NCBI GenBank assembly: GCA_039819065.1
Contig: JBCBSS010000014.1
Coordinates: 16,634 to 80,633 of the forward strand
Direction of reading: 5' to 3'
DNA length: 64,000 nucleotides
DNA from: JBCBSS01 sp039819065
GTDB lineage: Bacteria; Bacteroidota; Bacteroidia; Cytophagales; Cyclobacteriaceae
The first letter of the stretch is position 1, and every line of letters begins with the position of its first letter. The notes beneath the pieces were generated by a model. The model was given only the letters and a program-made list of their open reading frames with translations, was not told the origin of the DNA and made no database searches. Made by a program: the position numbers and the translations under genes. Positions 1 to 9,678 of this stretch are shown one piece after another.

Positions 1-594
1 GCTTACCTGCTCAACAAAGACAAAAACATTCCTTTGAAGGTTTTCGGTAAGCACAACATGCAGAATATCAGCGGAGCGAAGGAAATCCTTAAGCGCACAG
101 GCATATCGGAAGAGCAGTTCAATACAGCCATTCAAACCTTCGAAGGCGCTAACAACCGCTTAGAGCAGGTGGCTCAAAACAGCAGCTTCACTTTGTATAA
201 AGACTATGCTCATGCACCTTCTAAAGTAAAAGCTACCACGCTGGCTTTAAAAGAACAATACCCAGAAAGGGACTTAGTAGCCTGTCTTGAATTGCATACA
301 TTCAGTAGCTTGAATAAGAAGTTTCTATCAGAATACAGTGGCAGCCTGAAATACGCTAATGAACCAATAGTGTATTATAACCCTGCTACTATAAAACATA
401 AAAACCTGGATCCGATTTCACAGGAAGACATCCAACAAGGTTTTGCCAACAAAGACATTAAGGTATTCGATGATGTCGATGCACTGACTAACCATCTAAG
501 TTCATTATCGTGGGATGATAAGAATTTAGTCTTGATGTCTTCAGGTAACTTTGACGGGCTCGATTATCAAAAACTATTCTCAGACATAACTTAA
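1..594 (+). CDS. Mur ligase family protein (Mpl-like), 3' part only
   Basis: The frame is open from the first base and no start lies in the window, so only the last 197 residues are present. The motif DYAHAPSKV matches the D-[YF]-A-H-x-P signature at the start of the C-terminal domain of Mur ligases, preceded by an RLEQV segment like the RxE found before it in MurC and Mpl. Mpl-type enzymes attach the recycled tripeptide L-Ala-D-Glu-mDAP to UDP-MurNAc in the cytoplasm; MurC adds L-alanine. The spacing and the ELHTFSSLN stretch fit the Bacteroidota Mpl-like branch better than MurC, but the N-terminal ATP-binding part that would decide is missing. The next gene follows after 34 bases on the same strand. 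Confidence 0.72.
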   Translation, partial: AYLLNKDKNIPLKVFGKHNMQNISGAKEILKRTGISEEQFNTAIQTFEGANNRLEQVAQNSSFTLYKDYAHAPSKVKATTLALKEQYPERDLVACLELHTFSSLNKKFLSEYSGSLKYANEPIVYYNPATIKHKNLDPISQEDIQQGFANKDIKVFDDVDALTNHLSSLSWDDKNLVLMSSGNFDGLDYQKLFSDIT

Positions 595-628
595 TTGAAC
601 AAAACCAACTGACAAGAACAATTAAACC

Positions 629-1438
629 ATGCATCTTAAACTAAAGAACCCACTTGCCTTTTTTGACCTTGAAACAACAGGTACCAACATTGTAAAAGAT
701 AGAATAGTCGAAATCTCCGTAGTGAAAGTAATGCCCAATCACGAGGTCATTACCAAAACCATGCGCGTGAACCCGGAAATGCCTATACCAGCCGAGGTAA
801 GTGTCATTCACGGCATTTACGACGAAGACATTAAGGACGCCCCGACATTCAAGGAGATTGGGAAGAACATTGCCAAGTTTTTAGAGGGAGCCGATTTAGC
901 CGGGTTCAATATCATCAAATTTGATGTACCCATGTTAGTAGAGGAGTTTTTGCGAGTTGGCATTGAATTTAATCTGGGTACCAGAAAGCTCATCGATGCC
1001 CAAAAAATCTTTCACTTGATGGAAAAAAGAACGCTTTCTGCTGCTTATAAATTCTACTGTGATAAAAAACTAGATGGTGCACACAGTGCTGAAGCGGATA
1101 CCCTCGCTACACTTGAGGTATTAGATGCTCAGGTAAAAAGGTACGAGGGGCAAGACGTTTTGAGTAGCACCGGTGATAAGCTGGGGAAAATAGAGAACAA
1201 TATGGAAACGCTCCACCAGATTACAGCGGTCAACATGGTCGACCTGGCAGGGCGTTTTGTTTTTAACAATCAAGGTGTTGAGGTTTTCAACTTTGGTAAG
1301 CACCGCCATAAACCTGTTCTACAAGTGCTCAAGAAAGAGCCTACTTATTACGATTGGATGATGAATGGTGACTTCCCTTTGGACACCAAAAGGAAGCTTA
1401 CCGAAATCAAGCTCAAAGGATTCAATATGCAACGCTAG
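629..1438 (+). CDS. DEDDh-family 3'-5' exonuclease (DnaQ-like)
   Basis: The 269-residue protein has the three Exo motifs of the DnaQ/epsilon family in its first 170 residues: FDLETTG (Exo I, D and E ligands), AGFNIIKFDVPML (Exo II, D) and HSAEADTLAT (Exo III, H and D). It should be a metal-dependent 3'-5' exonuclease acting on DNA or RNA in the cytoplasm. About 90 residues follow the nuclease domain, ending in a segment rich in K, Y and W (GKHRHKP, YYDWMM) that I recognise from Bacteroidota exonucleases but cannot name. It may serve as a proofreading subunit or as a stand-alone nuclease; the sequence does not decide. The start is an ATG. The gene converges on menC with only 10 bases between the stops. 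Confidence 0.85.
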   Translation: MHLKLKNPLAFFDLETTGTNIVKDRIVEISVVKVMPNHEVITKTMRVNPEMPIPAEVSVIHGIYDEDIKDAPTFKEIGKNIAKFLEGADLAGFNIIKFDVPMLVEEFLRVGIEFNLGTRKLIDAQKIFHLMEKRTLSAAYKFYCDKKLDGAHSAEADTLATLEVLDAQVKRYEGQDVLSSTGDKLGKIENNMETLHQITAVNMVDLAGRFVFNNQGVEVFNFGKHRHKPVLQVLKKEPTYYDWMMNGDFPLDTKRKLTEIKLKGFNMQR

Positions 1439-1448
1439 TACGCTTGAT

Positions 1449-2537
1449 TTAGCCGAAAACAGGGCTTAAATCCCATTCTGATTTTTGGTTATACACCAGG
1501 TTTCCATTGTGGATTTGCAAGGGTGAAGAAATATTGTTTTGGTAAATCTGCCCTGTTCCCAATCCCTGCGGCATATCTACATTGGCCAAGGCTGTGTATT
1601 GGCTTATGGCATTCAATCCAATATTCGATTCTAATGCGGAAGTAATCCACCAACCGATACCTTGATCTTCAGCCGTGTTTATCCATTCTGACGAAGCACT
1701 TAATCCGCCAACTAAAGTTGGTTTAAGGATGATGTACTGTGGGTTTATCTTTGATAGCAGTTCAGATTTCGCATTTGGATCGTCTATGCCGATCAGTTCC
1801 TCATCAAGCGCGATCGGTAGAATTTGGCTGTCACATAGGGATCGCATTGCTTCATCCTGTCCAGGCTGGATGGGCTGTTCGATAGAATGTATGTCATAGG
1901 ATGCGAGTTTTTCCAACTTAGAAGGAGCTTCTTCAACACTGAAGGCGCCATTGGCATCCACTCTGAGGGTGATTTGCTCTGGTGTAAAATTATCTCGAAT
2001 ATGAGCCAAAACGGACAACTCTTCGTCGAAATTGAGTGCACCAATTTTGACCTTAATACAGTCAAAACCCTGCTTTATCTTTTTGTCAATCTGTTCTAGC
2101 ATGAAATCGATATCACCCATCCATACCAGGCCATTGATGGGTATTGTAAAAGTCGAATCCTTAAACGCATTAGGGTATATGATCCTTTCCCCGCCGTTGA
2201 CCATATCCATCAATGCTGTTTCCAAAGCGAATCGGATAGCCGGAAAGCCACTACCCGCTAGTTTGGATACTATGCTTTGGTATTCGTTATTAAAAGCCTG
2301 TAAATCAAACTGCTCCAGTTGGCTACATACTTCACTGAGCTTAGGTTCAAAATCATCCCGATCATCTACACTTAATCCAACCAAAGGCCCAGCTTCTCCC
2401 AAACCGAATATCTCCGGATTAGCAGTATCCCAGACCTTGAGGAAATAAGTATGCTTCTCCTTAAGCATGCCACGGGAGGTGCCAGCATCAAAGTTGAACT
2501 TGAGTTTGTATTTATAATATCTTGATCTTAAAGCCAT
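1449..2537 (-). CDS. menC: o-succinylbenzoate synthase (enolase superfamily)
   Basis: This 362-residue enolase-superfamily protein has the KxK catalytic lysine motif (KVKIGA), metal ligands in VDANG, IEQP and LDE, and the second catalytic lysine in ILKPTLVGG. These are the hallmarks of MenC, which dehydrates SHCHC to o-succinylbenzoate in menaquinone synthesis. Dipeptide epimerases share the scaffold, but menF, menD and menE in the same window favour MenC. The ATG at 2537 (MALRSRYYKY) is chosen although the frame stays open to 2606: the extra residues do not look like the family N-terminus, and a TAnnTTTG promoter element lies inside that extension. It is 36 kb from the other men genes and divergent from the queA-like gene. 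Confidence 0.86.
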   Translation of the reverse strand: MALRSRYYKYKLKFNFDAGTSRGMLKEKHTYFLKVWDTANPEIFGLGEAGPLVGLSVDDRDDFEPKLSEVCSQLEQFDLQAFNNEYQSIVSKLAGSGFPAIRFALETALMDMVNGGERIIYPNAFKDSTFTIPINGLVWMGDIDFMLEQIDKKIKQGFDCIKVKIGALNFDEELSVLAHIRDNFTPEQITLRVDANGAFSVEEAPSKLEKLASYDIHSIEQPIQPGQDEAMRSLCDSQILPIALDEELIGIDDPNAKSELLSKINPQYIILKPTLVGGLSASSEWINTAEDQGIGWWITSALESNIGLNAISQYTALANVDMPQGLGTGQIYQNNISSPLQIHNGNLVYNQKSEWDLSPVFG

Positions 2538-2569
2538 GAAATGGATTTTAAACGTTCGCTTTTGTCTTT

Positions 2570-2577
2570 CAAAGTTA
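2570..2577 (-). promoter_or_regulatory. Candidate -7 element for menC
   Basis: Read on the minus strand this is TAACTTTG, an exact match to the Bacteroidota -7 consensus TAnnTTTG. Transcription would begin about 26 bases before the ATG at 2537. The closest upstream TTG that could act as a -33 element is 26 bases away, longer than usual, so the call is tentative. Confidence 0.35.
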
Positions 2578-2678
2578 TCTTTGCCGAAAATAGAGCGGCA
2601 GGTCAAATTACCTGCGCACTATTACGATATTCATAAATAAGTCAACAGGTTTTATCAATCAGGGTTTAAAGTTAATCT

Positions 2679-3896
2679 ATGAAAGCGTTGCAACTTGACC
2701 AGTTCAATTACGATTTGCCAGAAGAACGCATTGCTAAATATCCACTGAAAGAGCGGGATCAATCCAAGTTATTGGTTTATGAGCATGGGGAAATATCACA
2801 TCATAGATTTCACGAAGCAGACACCTTGCTACCAGAGGATACTCTCCTCTTTTTCAACGACACTAAAGTAATACCAGCACGTATTTTCCTTCAAAAAGAG
2901 ACTGGCGCAACGATTGAAATATTTCTACTTAACCCTGTGGCTCCCACCACTGAAGTCAACGCCATCATGCATGTAACCGAAAAGGTCGTGTGGCATTGTA
3001 TGATAGGCAACTTGAAAAAGTGGAAAGATGACAATGTGCTCAGTCAGGCGTTGGAAATTGATGGTCGTTCCACTACCTTATCAGCCAGATTGATCAATCG
3101 ACAGCGCATGGAGGTAGAGTTCTCATGGCCTGATAATGATGTTTTGTTCGTGGATATCATTCATGCTCTGGGACAAATCCCGCTACCCCCTTATTTCCAT
3201 AGGGAGCCTGAAGAACACGACAAAGAGCGTTATCAAACCGTCTATTCAAAGTTTGATGGTGCCGTAGCTGCCCCTACCGCCGGATTGCACTTTTCAGAAA
3301 ATCTCCTATCCAGAATGAAAGAAAAAGGTGTTCGGCAAGATTTCCTGACACTACATGTGAGTGCAGGCACTTTTCAGCCCATTAAGAATGATAATATCAC
3401 CGAGCACCCGATGCACTCTGAACAAGTGGTGGTTTCCCGAGAAAACATTGAGAGAATAGCTGAGGCTGAGGGTAGAATCATTGCGGTGGGTACCACCTCT
3501 ATGCGCACCCTCGAAAGCTTGTATTGGTTTGGTGTGAAAGTCATGCAAGACGAAAAAGCCACATTCGATATTGAAAAACTATTTCCCTACGAAAAACGCG
3601 ATTTCGATTTACCAAATCGCAAAGAAGTAGCAGAGCAGTTGATCCTATATATGGATAAAAAAGGTATTGATAAGATAGTAGGAACGACAAAGATTTTCAT
3701 TTTCCCAGGATATGAATTCCGTATTTGCTCTGGGCTTTTCACCAATTACCATCTACCCAAGTCCACATTGATTTTATTGGTGGCTGCCTTTATCGGTGAT
3801 GATTGGAAGGAGGTATATGAAGAGGCTCTAGAAAAAGATTACCGCTTTCTTAGCTACGGTGATTCGTCATTACTATTACCAAAAAATAAAGGCTGA
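2679..3896 (+). CDS. queA: S-adenosylmethionine:tRNA ribosyltransferase-isomerase family (QueA-like)
   Basis: The protein has the QueA N-terminus (FNYDLPEERIAKYPLKERD), the central DKERYQTVYS and AAPTAGLHF motifs, and GTTSMRTLES near the C-terminal third. QueA moves the ribosyl group of S-adenosylmethionine to preQ1 in tRNA to make epoxyqueuosine. At 405 residues it is longer than the roughly 350 residues usual for QueA, with extra sequence around residues 85-150. Longer QueA-family proteins occur in Bacteroidota beside a standard copy, so the queuosine role is likely but not certain. The ATG start is close behind the divergent menC promoter region. A hairpin terminator begins within the last codons. 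Confidence 0.82.
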   Translation: MKALQLDQFNYDLPEERIAKYPLKERDQSKLLVYEHGEISHHRFHEADTLLPEDTLLFFNDTKVIPARIFLQKETGATIEIFLLNPVAPTTEVNAIMHVTEKVVWHCMIGNLKKWKDDNVLSQALEIDGRSTTLSARLINRQRMEVEFSWPDNDVLFVDIIHALGQIPLPPYFHREPEEHDKERYQTVYSKFDGAVAAPTAGLHFSENLLSRMKEKGVRQDFLTLHVSAGTFQPIKNDNITEHPMHSEQVVVSRENIERIAEAEGRIIAVGTTSMRTLESLYWFGVKVMQDEKATFDIEKLFPYEKRDFDLPNRKEVAEQLILYMDKKGIDKIVGTTKIFIFPGYEFRICSGLFTNYHLPKSTLILLVAAFIGDDWKEVYEEALEKDYRFLSYGDSSLLLPKNKG

Positions 3897-3918
3897 TTGG
3901 TTATCCCAATCAGCCTTT
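3888..3918 (+). terminator. Hairpin terminator of the queA-like gene, overlapping its stop codon
   Basis: A perfect 13-bp stem (AAAGGCTGATTGG with its complement) encloses a 5-base loop. The TGA stop of the preceding gene lies inside the left arm. No long T run follows, so it may serve as a bidirectional end between two convergent genes. Confidence 0.7.
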
Positions 3919-4029
3919 ACGTATCTATTTCCTTACTTTAATTAATGGTATTAAACCCCAGGGTAGAACTCTGGCCCCAAGGAATCAAACCACAACTCTT
4001 TCGTCTGCCATAGCAGCCGCCAAGGCAGA

Positions 4030-6372
4030 TTAAAGGGCTCTACCGACTTTTTGCAAGTCCACTAGCCTTACTTCTACCCTTCTACTTTCTTCTGCCGAAG
4101 ACTTCTCTTCCTTCGTTTCTCCATAACCTCTGGCTACAATTCTACGGCGTACAATACCTTTGAAGTTGAGGTAATTGAGTACTGAAATCGCTCTTTTATT
4201 AGAAAGCTCTCTGTTGAAGTCTTCGTCTCCTTCAGCCGAGGCATATCCTGATATTTGAACACCCAATCCTTTATTTGCTTTTAACAACTTGAGCATCTCA
4301 TCTAATTGGCCATTGTATTTGCCATCAAGATCGCTCTTACCCACTGCGAAATATACCTTCAACTCTTTACCCAGCAACTCAGGATCATAGCTTTTCACTG
4401 GCTCTTTCGGTTGTTGCTTTCTCTTTTCTGCTTCTTCAGTTACGAAGAAAGTTGGAAGTGATAAGATGGTTTCTCCGCCTACATCTTTCTTCTCAAATTT
4501 GCTCTCGTCCGTCTCATCATAATAATAGGTTCTTGCTGCCGCTTCCAAGTTTTCATTTTCAATCTCATCGAAATTGATTTCATCAATCGGGTTGGTAGCA
4601 AACATCAACTCAAGCAAGTAATCTATACCATCCTGGTCACCGGCTTTAATCAAGTCCTCCATCAAATCATAAGGGTCTACATCACCGTCTCGAAGCAATT
4701 TAGCTTCATGCTGCTTTCTCTCAGTTTCCAGTTTTTCCTTATTGGTATCGTAGAATGCATTCTTCACTTCCACTTCTTGCCCCACCTTCACGCCAAACTG
4801 GGTGATGGTCTTCAGCAGTATCTGCTGATAAAGCTCATAGAAGTAAGTTTGGTTCGGTACGTTGATGTTCAACGTATATGGCAAGAAGCCATCCGACTCT
4901 ATAATAATGTCGTAATTCTTGGCTGGTGGTAAAATGATCAAGTAATCACCGCTTTCCGCATCAGGATTGTATACGAAATCCAACTTCTTATGCGTCTCAT
5001 TATCGACCACATAGATCTTAGTTGGTAGCGCCTTCTTCGTCTCGGCATCTAAGATTCTTCCTTTTATTAAAGTAAGTGGGATATTGGCATCTTCATCAGG
5101 CATTTCAACCGAGTAAATATCCTGACCACCTGAGCCTCCTTTTCTGTCAGAAGAAAAGTATGCTTTACGGCCATCAGCTGTTAATGTGAAGTAGTCATCA
5201 TTCAAGGTAGTATTGATAGGATAACCCATGTTTTCAGGCGTCGACCATGCTCCCTCTGTTAACCTTGATCTAAAAATGTCTTTACCCCCAATGGTGTTAT
5301 GCCCATTAGAATTAAAGAATAATGTCACTTGATCCGGATGGATGAAAGGTGCGTCATCATCGTACTTAGTATTGATCTTTTCTCCCAGGTTTTTTGGTCG
5401 GCTCCATGTGCCATCGTCTTGCTTTTCTACTTTGTAGATATCAAAACCTCCAAATCCACCTGGACGGTTACTGGCAAAATAGATCGTCTTCCCATCTGGC
5501 GTTACACTAGCTGTACTTTCCAGGTGACGAGATCTGATTTCATCAATAATGGTTGGTTCTGACCACTTTTCACCTGACTTATCAATTGTAAAAATGTTAC
5601 CGGTATTATTCTCTCCTCCCATAAAGATCAGCATACGCTGTCCATCTGGTGATAAACCGGCTGTTCCTACATTGTAATCACTATTGATGGGTATCTTTTT
5701 AGGTAGCGTCCAGTTCCCGGCGCTTTTATAAGACACGTATATCTCTTCTATAAATTCCTCACTAGATCTATTCTTGTTAGTGTTAGGGCGTAGTGCTGTA
5801 AAAGCCATGATGCTTTCGTCGGCTGATACTACAGGGTTGTATTCCGTATTATCGGTATTGATATTAGTGCCTAGGTTCACTACGCTAATATCTTTCTTCC
5901 GGCTGATTGCCTTTTTGGCATTATTGCTTATCTCAATGGCTCGATTGACCTCTGCTTTGGCCTTGGCATCATTGCCACTTTTGGCCTTGTATTTCGTGTA
6001 GCTTTCAAGGGCTTTATCGATCTGCTCATCCATGTGATAAACCCTTCCCAATTCTAAATGAGCAGTAGATGGCAATTTGGCAGCGTTATCGGCTACTGCA
6101 AATTCCAGGTATGAGATAGCTTTGATCTTGTCCTCCACTTTAAAAGAGTTGAGATAACATTTACCCAACCTATAGTAAGTTATCGCATCTTTTTCTCCAG
6201 CTTCAACTACTTCTAAATAAAGAGGTAAGGCCTCTTTGTAGTTTTTAATACTGAAGAATTTATCAGCACGAAACAATTGCTTTTTTACATCACCGCCTTG
6301 TGACCATGCAGGTGCTGCCAGCACGATGGCCAATATTAAAGTCAATAATGTAGAATGGCTTATTTTCCTCAT
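4030..6372 (-). CDS. PorE-like envelope protein: TPR, propeller repeats, carboxypeptidase-regulatory-like domain, OmpA domain
   Basis: This protein of about 780 residues begins with a signal peptide (MRKISHSTLL... cut near PAWSQG). It continues with TPR-like repeats (about 25-150), PD40/WD40-like propeller repeats with repeated GYPIN-, SPDG- and SNRPGGFGG-type motifs (about 165-425), a carboxypeptidase-regulatory-like beta domain (GRILDAETKKALPT..., about 430-515), and a C-terminal OmpA peptidoglycan-binding domain (VYFAVGKSDLDG, SGYASAEGD, NKRAISV). This domain order matches PorE, the T9SS component that anchors to peptidoglycan in the periplasm. Many Bacteroidota carry paralogs of this architecture, so a T9SS role is inferred. 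The ATG at 6372 is preferred to a TTG three codons upstream. Confidence 0.8.
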   Translation of the reverse strand: MRKISHSTLLTLILAIVLAAPAWSQGGDVKKQLFRADKFFSIKNYKEALPLYLEVVEAGEKDAITYYRLGKCYLNSFKVEDKIKAISYLEFAVADNAAKLPSTAHLELGRVYHMDEQIDKALESYTKYKAKSGNDAKAKAEVNRAIEISNNAKKAISRKKDISVVNLGTNINTDNTEYNPVVSADESIMAFTALRPNTNKNRSSEEFIEEIYVSYKSAGNWTLPKKIPINSDYNVGTAGLSPDGQRMLIFMGGENNTGNIFTIDKSGEKWSEPTIIDEIRSRHLESTASVTPDGKTIYFASNRPGGFGGFDIYKVEKQDDGTWSRPKNLGEKINTKYDDDAPFIHPDQVTLFFNSNGHNTIGGKDIFRSRLTEGAWSTPENMGYPINTTLNDDYFTLTADGRKAYFSSDRKGGSGGQDIYSVEMPDEDANIPLTLIKGRILDAETKKALPTKIYVVDNETHKKLDFVYNPDAESGDYLIILPPAKNYDIIIESDGFLPYTLNINVPNQTYFYELYQQILLKTITQFGVKVGQEVEVKNAFYDTNKEKLETERKQHEAKLLRDGDVDPYDLMEDLIKAGDQDGIDYLLELMFATNPIDEINFDEIENENLEAAARTYYYDETDESKFEKKDVGGETILSLPTFFVTEEAEKRKQQPKEPVKSYDPELLGKELKVYFAVGKSDLDGKYNGQLDEMLKLLKANKGLGVQISGYASAEGDEDFNRELSNKRAISVLNYLNFKGIVRRRIVARGYGETKEEKSSAEESRRVEVRLVDLQKVGRAL

Positions 6373-6800
6373 AACGCTCAATTATTCTAAATCCAAAAAT
6401 AGATATCTTATCAATACGATGCTTGAACGGTAAGCATCTATTGTACCAAAAGCTGGTTTATGTAAGATATCGGCTGCTTTTTAAAAATATCTAAAACGAT
6501 AACTATCAATAATCACTTAAAATTAAAGAGTATTTCACTTTAATCTAAACAAACCGCCTTTAAATGGCAATGTAATTTTAAGTAAAACTCTCAGTATAAT
6601 AATCTAAATGTTTGATTTTTAGACATCTATCTAATATCAAACGATCAAATACCGGTTCGACTCGATCAATGACTTTCTATACCAGATCACCTTACAACAA
6701 GACCATTTCAGAAGCTAGGTTGCCAAGATTGCCATCTTGAATAAATCCTTTTCAAAAAATAAAATGGAAGTAGAACACAAAACTTATATCTTGGCATCAG
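6373..6800. other. 428-base intergenic region between divergent genes
   Basis: AT-rich region between the PorE-like gene and the divergent MscS gene. It contains the promoter-like element at 6394 and the hairpin at 6418-6438. No coding potential, tRNA or recognisable RNA family is visible in the rest. Confidence 0.5.
6394..6401 (-). promoter_or_regulatory. Candidate -7 element for the PorE-like gene
   Basis: On the minus strand the sequence is TATTTTTG, matching TAnnTTTG, 21 bases before the ATG at 6372. A TTG at the right distance for a -33 element was not found. A perfect 7-bp hairpin (GATGCTT/AAGCATC, 6418-6438) lies just upstream and could be an operator. Confidence 0.3.
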
Positions 6801-7703
6801 ATGAGCGCCTTATCCGATATTCTCGATTCTATCTCCGGCTTTTTTGAAGAGTTTGGAGACGTGTTCACCCAAACGCTCTTCAAAATCGGCAACTCCGAAA
6901 TAAGCCTTTCCTCGATCATATATTTTATAGTTGCCACATTTTTACTGATCTACCTCTCAGGTAAGCTCAAAAAGATTCTGATCAAACGTATTGGATCTAA
7001 GTATCCGGAAGATAAGGGAACGCTTCAATCCGTATCGACCATTATCAGGTACGTTGTATTAGTAGTTGGATTACTTGTGATTATCCAATCGGCCGGTATT
7101 GACCTTAGTGCACTGAGCATTCTCGCAGGTGCCCTTGGCGTAGGTATAGGATTCGGCCTTCAAAACATCACTAATAACTTCATTTCCGGGATCATCATTT
7201 TGTTAGAAAGGCCCATTAAGGCGGGTGATCGCATTGAAGTGGGAGATGTTAAAGGTGATGTAGTAGACATACGAGCAAGATCTACTACGGTGATCACTAA
7301 TGACAATATCACCTTGATCGTACCTAACTCCGAGTTTATATCTTCCACCGTCATTAACTGGAGCCATAATGATCGCAACGTACGCTTTCGATTTCCGGTA
7401 GGTGTGGCTTACAAAGAGGATCCTGCCCAGGTCAAACAATTGCTACTCGAAGTGGCCAAGGAAAATACCGATGTTCTATCAATACCAGAACCAGATGTGC
7501 TTTTTGATGAGTTTGGTGACAGTTCTCTCAACTTCACTTTGATGGTTTGGACTACCGAATATATCGATCGCCCCAATATTCTCAAGAGCCAGCTGTATTT
7601 CGCGATTTTTGAGAAATTCAAGGAATACGATATCGAGATACCTTTTCCTCAACGAGATTTGCACGTTAAGTCTGGCATCAACCCCTTAGAAAGTCACAGT
7701 TAA
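6801..7703 (+). CDS. Small-conductance mechanosensitive channel (MscS family)
   Basis: A 300-residue MscS-type channel. Three membrane segments occupy roughly residues 28-52, 72-92 and 98-135. The third is the pore helix, rich in Gly and Ala (SILAGALGVGIGFGLQNITNNFISG), with the following family motif ILLERPIKAGDRIEVG. The cytoplasmic beta and alpha/beta vestibule follows (TVITNDNITLIVPNSEF, then FGDSSLNF). It should open in the inner membrane on hypo-osmotic shock. The length is that of canonical MscS, with no extra N-terminal helices or sensor domains. It starts with ATG, stands alone and converges on the cyclase gene, 40 bases away. Confidence 0.92.
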   Translation: MSALSDILDSISGFFEEFGDVFTQTLFKIGNSEISLSSIIYFIVATFLLIYLSGKLKKILIKRIGSKYPEDKGTLQSVSTIIRYVVLVVGLLVIIQSAGIDLSALSILAGALGVGIGFGLQNITNNFISGIIILLERPIKAGDRIEVGDVKGDVVDIRARSTTVITNDNITLIVPNSEFISSTVINWSHNDRNVRFRFPVGVAYKEDPAQVKQLLLEVAKENTDVLSIPEPDVLFDEFGDSSLNFTLMVWTTEYIDRPNILKSQLYFAIFEKFKEYDIEIPFPQRDLHVKSGINPLESHS

Positions 7704-7743
7704 ATAAGATGATTTTCTGGTCTTGCAGAATGAGGAAATTATA

Positions 7744-9678
7744 TCATTTGTGATACTTGTCTATTAACCGTTTGAATCGGTCATCCTTTCTCACTTCTTC
7801 CCACAGCGGATGAATCATAATATAAATACCGCCTATTTTGTTGATCAACCCTTTTTCAAGGTATTGATAGGCTTTATCGGTTTCTCCCATACCCATATAT
7901 AATACCGCAAAATCCATGTCCAAATTGATCACTTCATCCACCTCCATTCTACGATGCATTCTATCCAGAATATCCCTTGCCTCATCCCACCGATCGGCCA
8001 TGGCGTAGGCATAACCTAAGCCTGTAATGCCTTTCAGTTCATGCCCAACCTTATCATGGTATGCTTGAAATACCTCAATAGCCTTTTGATAATCACCTAA
8101 TACTATGTAAACCCAACCTTTGCTCTCAATAGCACCCCTGAATTCAGGGTCGAGCGATAAAGTACGGTCATACTGGGCTATGGCATTTTCATATTTACCA
8201 CTGAATAAATAGGCGTCACCCATGGATTTGTTAATCGGCAAGGACAAAGGATCAACCTTAATGGCTTTCTTGACAGACTCAAAAGCACCGTCTACATCGC
8301 CTATGGCACATTGATATAGCGAGTAGTAGTGAAGTGCATCTGCTTTATCAGGATTGATTTCCAAGGCTTTTTCAAGACACGCTTTGGCCTTATCCCAATC
8401 AAAGTCATAGAATAGACTGATCATCGATTGAGCAATATGTCCGCCTTCATGTTCAGGAGCCAGTTCCAGTGCCTTTTCGGCATATACCAAAGCTTCCGGA
8501 TATCCTGTTTTGGGAGGTATTTGCCCTGTGACACTTAAATAGGAATAGCCGTATGAGGCGCCTACGTGTGCTAAAACAAAATCTGGTTCTAACGCAATAG
8601 CAGTTTTAAAATGTTCAATTGAAGCCTTTACTTCCACTGGCATCCACTTATTATAATGGTACACGCCTTTAAGGTAGTAATTGTATGCCTCCATATTCTC
8701 CGTACGGGAGGTGGTTACAGTTTCACTGGCCGTGTTATCGGTAGATAGCGCTGCCCTCAATTTATTGGCTATGATGCTGGAAATCTCATCCTGCACTTCG
8801 AATATATCATCCAGGCTGCGATCAAAAACTTCAGACCATATGTGAAATCCATCATATGTATCAATCAACTGAGCTGTAATACGTACCTTATTTCCAGCCC
8901 TTCTCACACTACCTTCCAGTACGGTATTCACTCCCAGTTGCCTGCCTATCTGCCGCACATCCTCATTGCGGTTCTTAAAAGCAAAAGAGGAAGTTCTGGA
9001 CGTAACCATTAAACCATCCACTCTGGTGAGTGCGTTGAGTAATTCCTCAGAAATTCCATCGCTGAAATATTCATTGTCCGGATTGCTACTCATATTCACA
9101 AAAGGCAGTACAGCAATAGAATTAACTTGATCTACTTTCTTTCCTTTTAATTGTCGTTTGTGTGGTACTGCCAGGCAATCATTATCAATGGCATAAACCT
9201 CCACAGGTTTGTCGACATTCTTAAGTTCGAATCTCCCCATTGGAGCCGTTTGAAATTCTACATGACTTTTGAGGTCATCGTAAACTTTTTCGGATATGAG
9301 TACCGCACCTGGTACGGAAATAGACTCGATTCTTGACGCTATGTTCACACCATCTCCGTATATGCCTTCATTATCATAAACAACATCGCCTGAGTGCAAA
9401 CCTATCCTCAACGGAATAGAGGGTTCCTCTCTCAGATTTCGCTGAATTTCTATGGCACATTTGGTCGCCTGTATAGAACTGTTAAAGACAATCATAGTAC
9501 CATCCCCAAAGTATTGCAGTATTTGACCTTGGTACTTTTTGGTGGTGGATCTCAGAATTGAACGATGTCTGTCTCTATTCTCCTTCGCACGCGCTTCATC
9601 CTTCTGCATCAAGGCAGTATAACCCACCATATCGGTGAACATAATAGCAGCTAGTTGGCGTTTTCTGGTTTCTAACAT
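7744..9678 (-). CDS. Class III nucleotide cyclase with TolB/FlgO-like domain and TPR repeats
   Basis: The 644-residue protein starts with a class III cyclase homology domain (residues 7-165). Both metal aspartates are visible (FTDMVG, D16; FGDG, D59), and so are the transition-state Asn and Arg (GVNIASR, N112 and R116). The positions that normally select adenine (Lys and Asp/Thr) are Q55 and G105 in my alignment, so the product nucleotide is uncertain. Next comes a TolB/FlgO-like domain (IAVLPFVNMS... to the region around 315), then at least seven TPR-like helix pairs to the C-terminus. No membrane segment is seen, so it should be cytoplasmic. It is divergent from the NTT-HEAT-CNB gene. Confidence 0.85.
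   Translation of the reverse strand: MLETRKRQLAAIMFTDMVGYTALMQKDEARAKENRDRHRSILRSTTKKYQGQILQYFGDGTMIVFNSSIQATKCAIEIQRNLREEPSIPLRIGLHSGDVVYDNEGIYGDGVNIASRIESISVPGAVLISEKVYDDLKSHVEFQTAPMGRFELKNVDKPVEVYAIDNDCLAVPHKRQLKGKKVDQVNSIAVLPFVNMSSNPDNEYFSDGISEELLNALTRVDGLMVTSRTSSFAFKNRNEDVRQIGRQLGVNTVLEGSVRRAGNKVRITAQLIDTYDGFHIWSEVFDRSLDDIFEVQDEISSIIANKLRAALSTDNTASETVTTSRTENMEAYNYYLKGVYHYNKWMPVEVKASIEHFKTAIALEPDFVLAHVGASYGYSYLSVTGQIPPKTGYPEALVYAEKALELAPEHEGGHIAQSMISLFYDFDWDKAKACLEKALEINPDKADALHYYSLYQCAIGDVDGAFESVKKAIKVDPLSLPINKSMGDAYLFSGKYENAIAQYDRTLSLDPEFRGAIESKGWVYIVLGDYQKAIEVFQAYHDKVGHELKGITGLGYAYAMADRWDEARDILDRMHRRMEVDEVINLDMDFAVLYMGMGETDKAYQYLEKGLINKIGGIYIMIHPLWEEVRKDDRFKRLIDKYHK

Noticed and set aside
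3919..4029. Possible tRNA in the gap after the queA-like gene (GGTTTGATTCC on the minus strand)
   Set aside because: No acceptor, D or anticodon arm can be folded with it.
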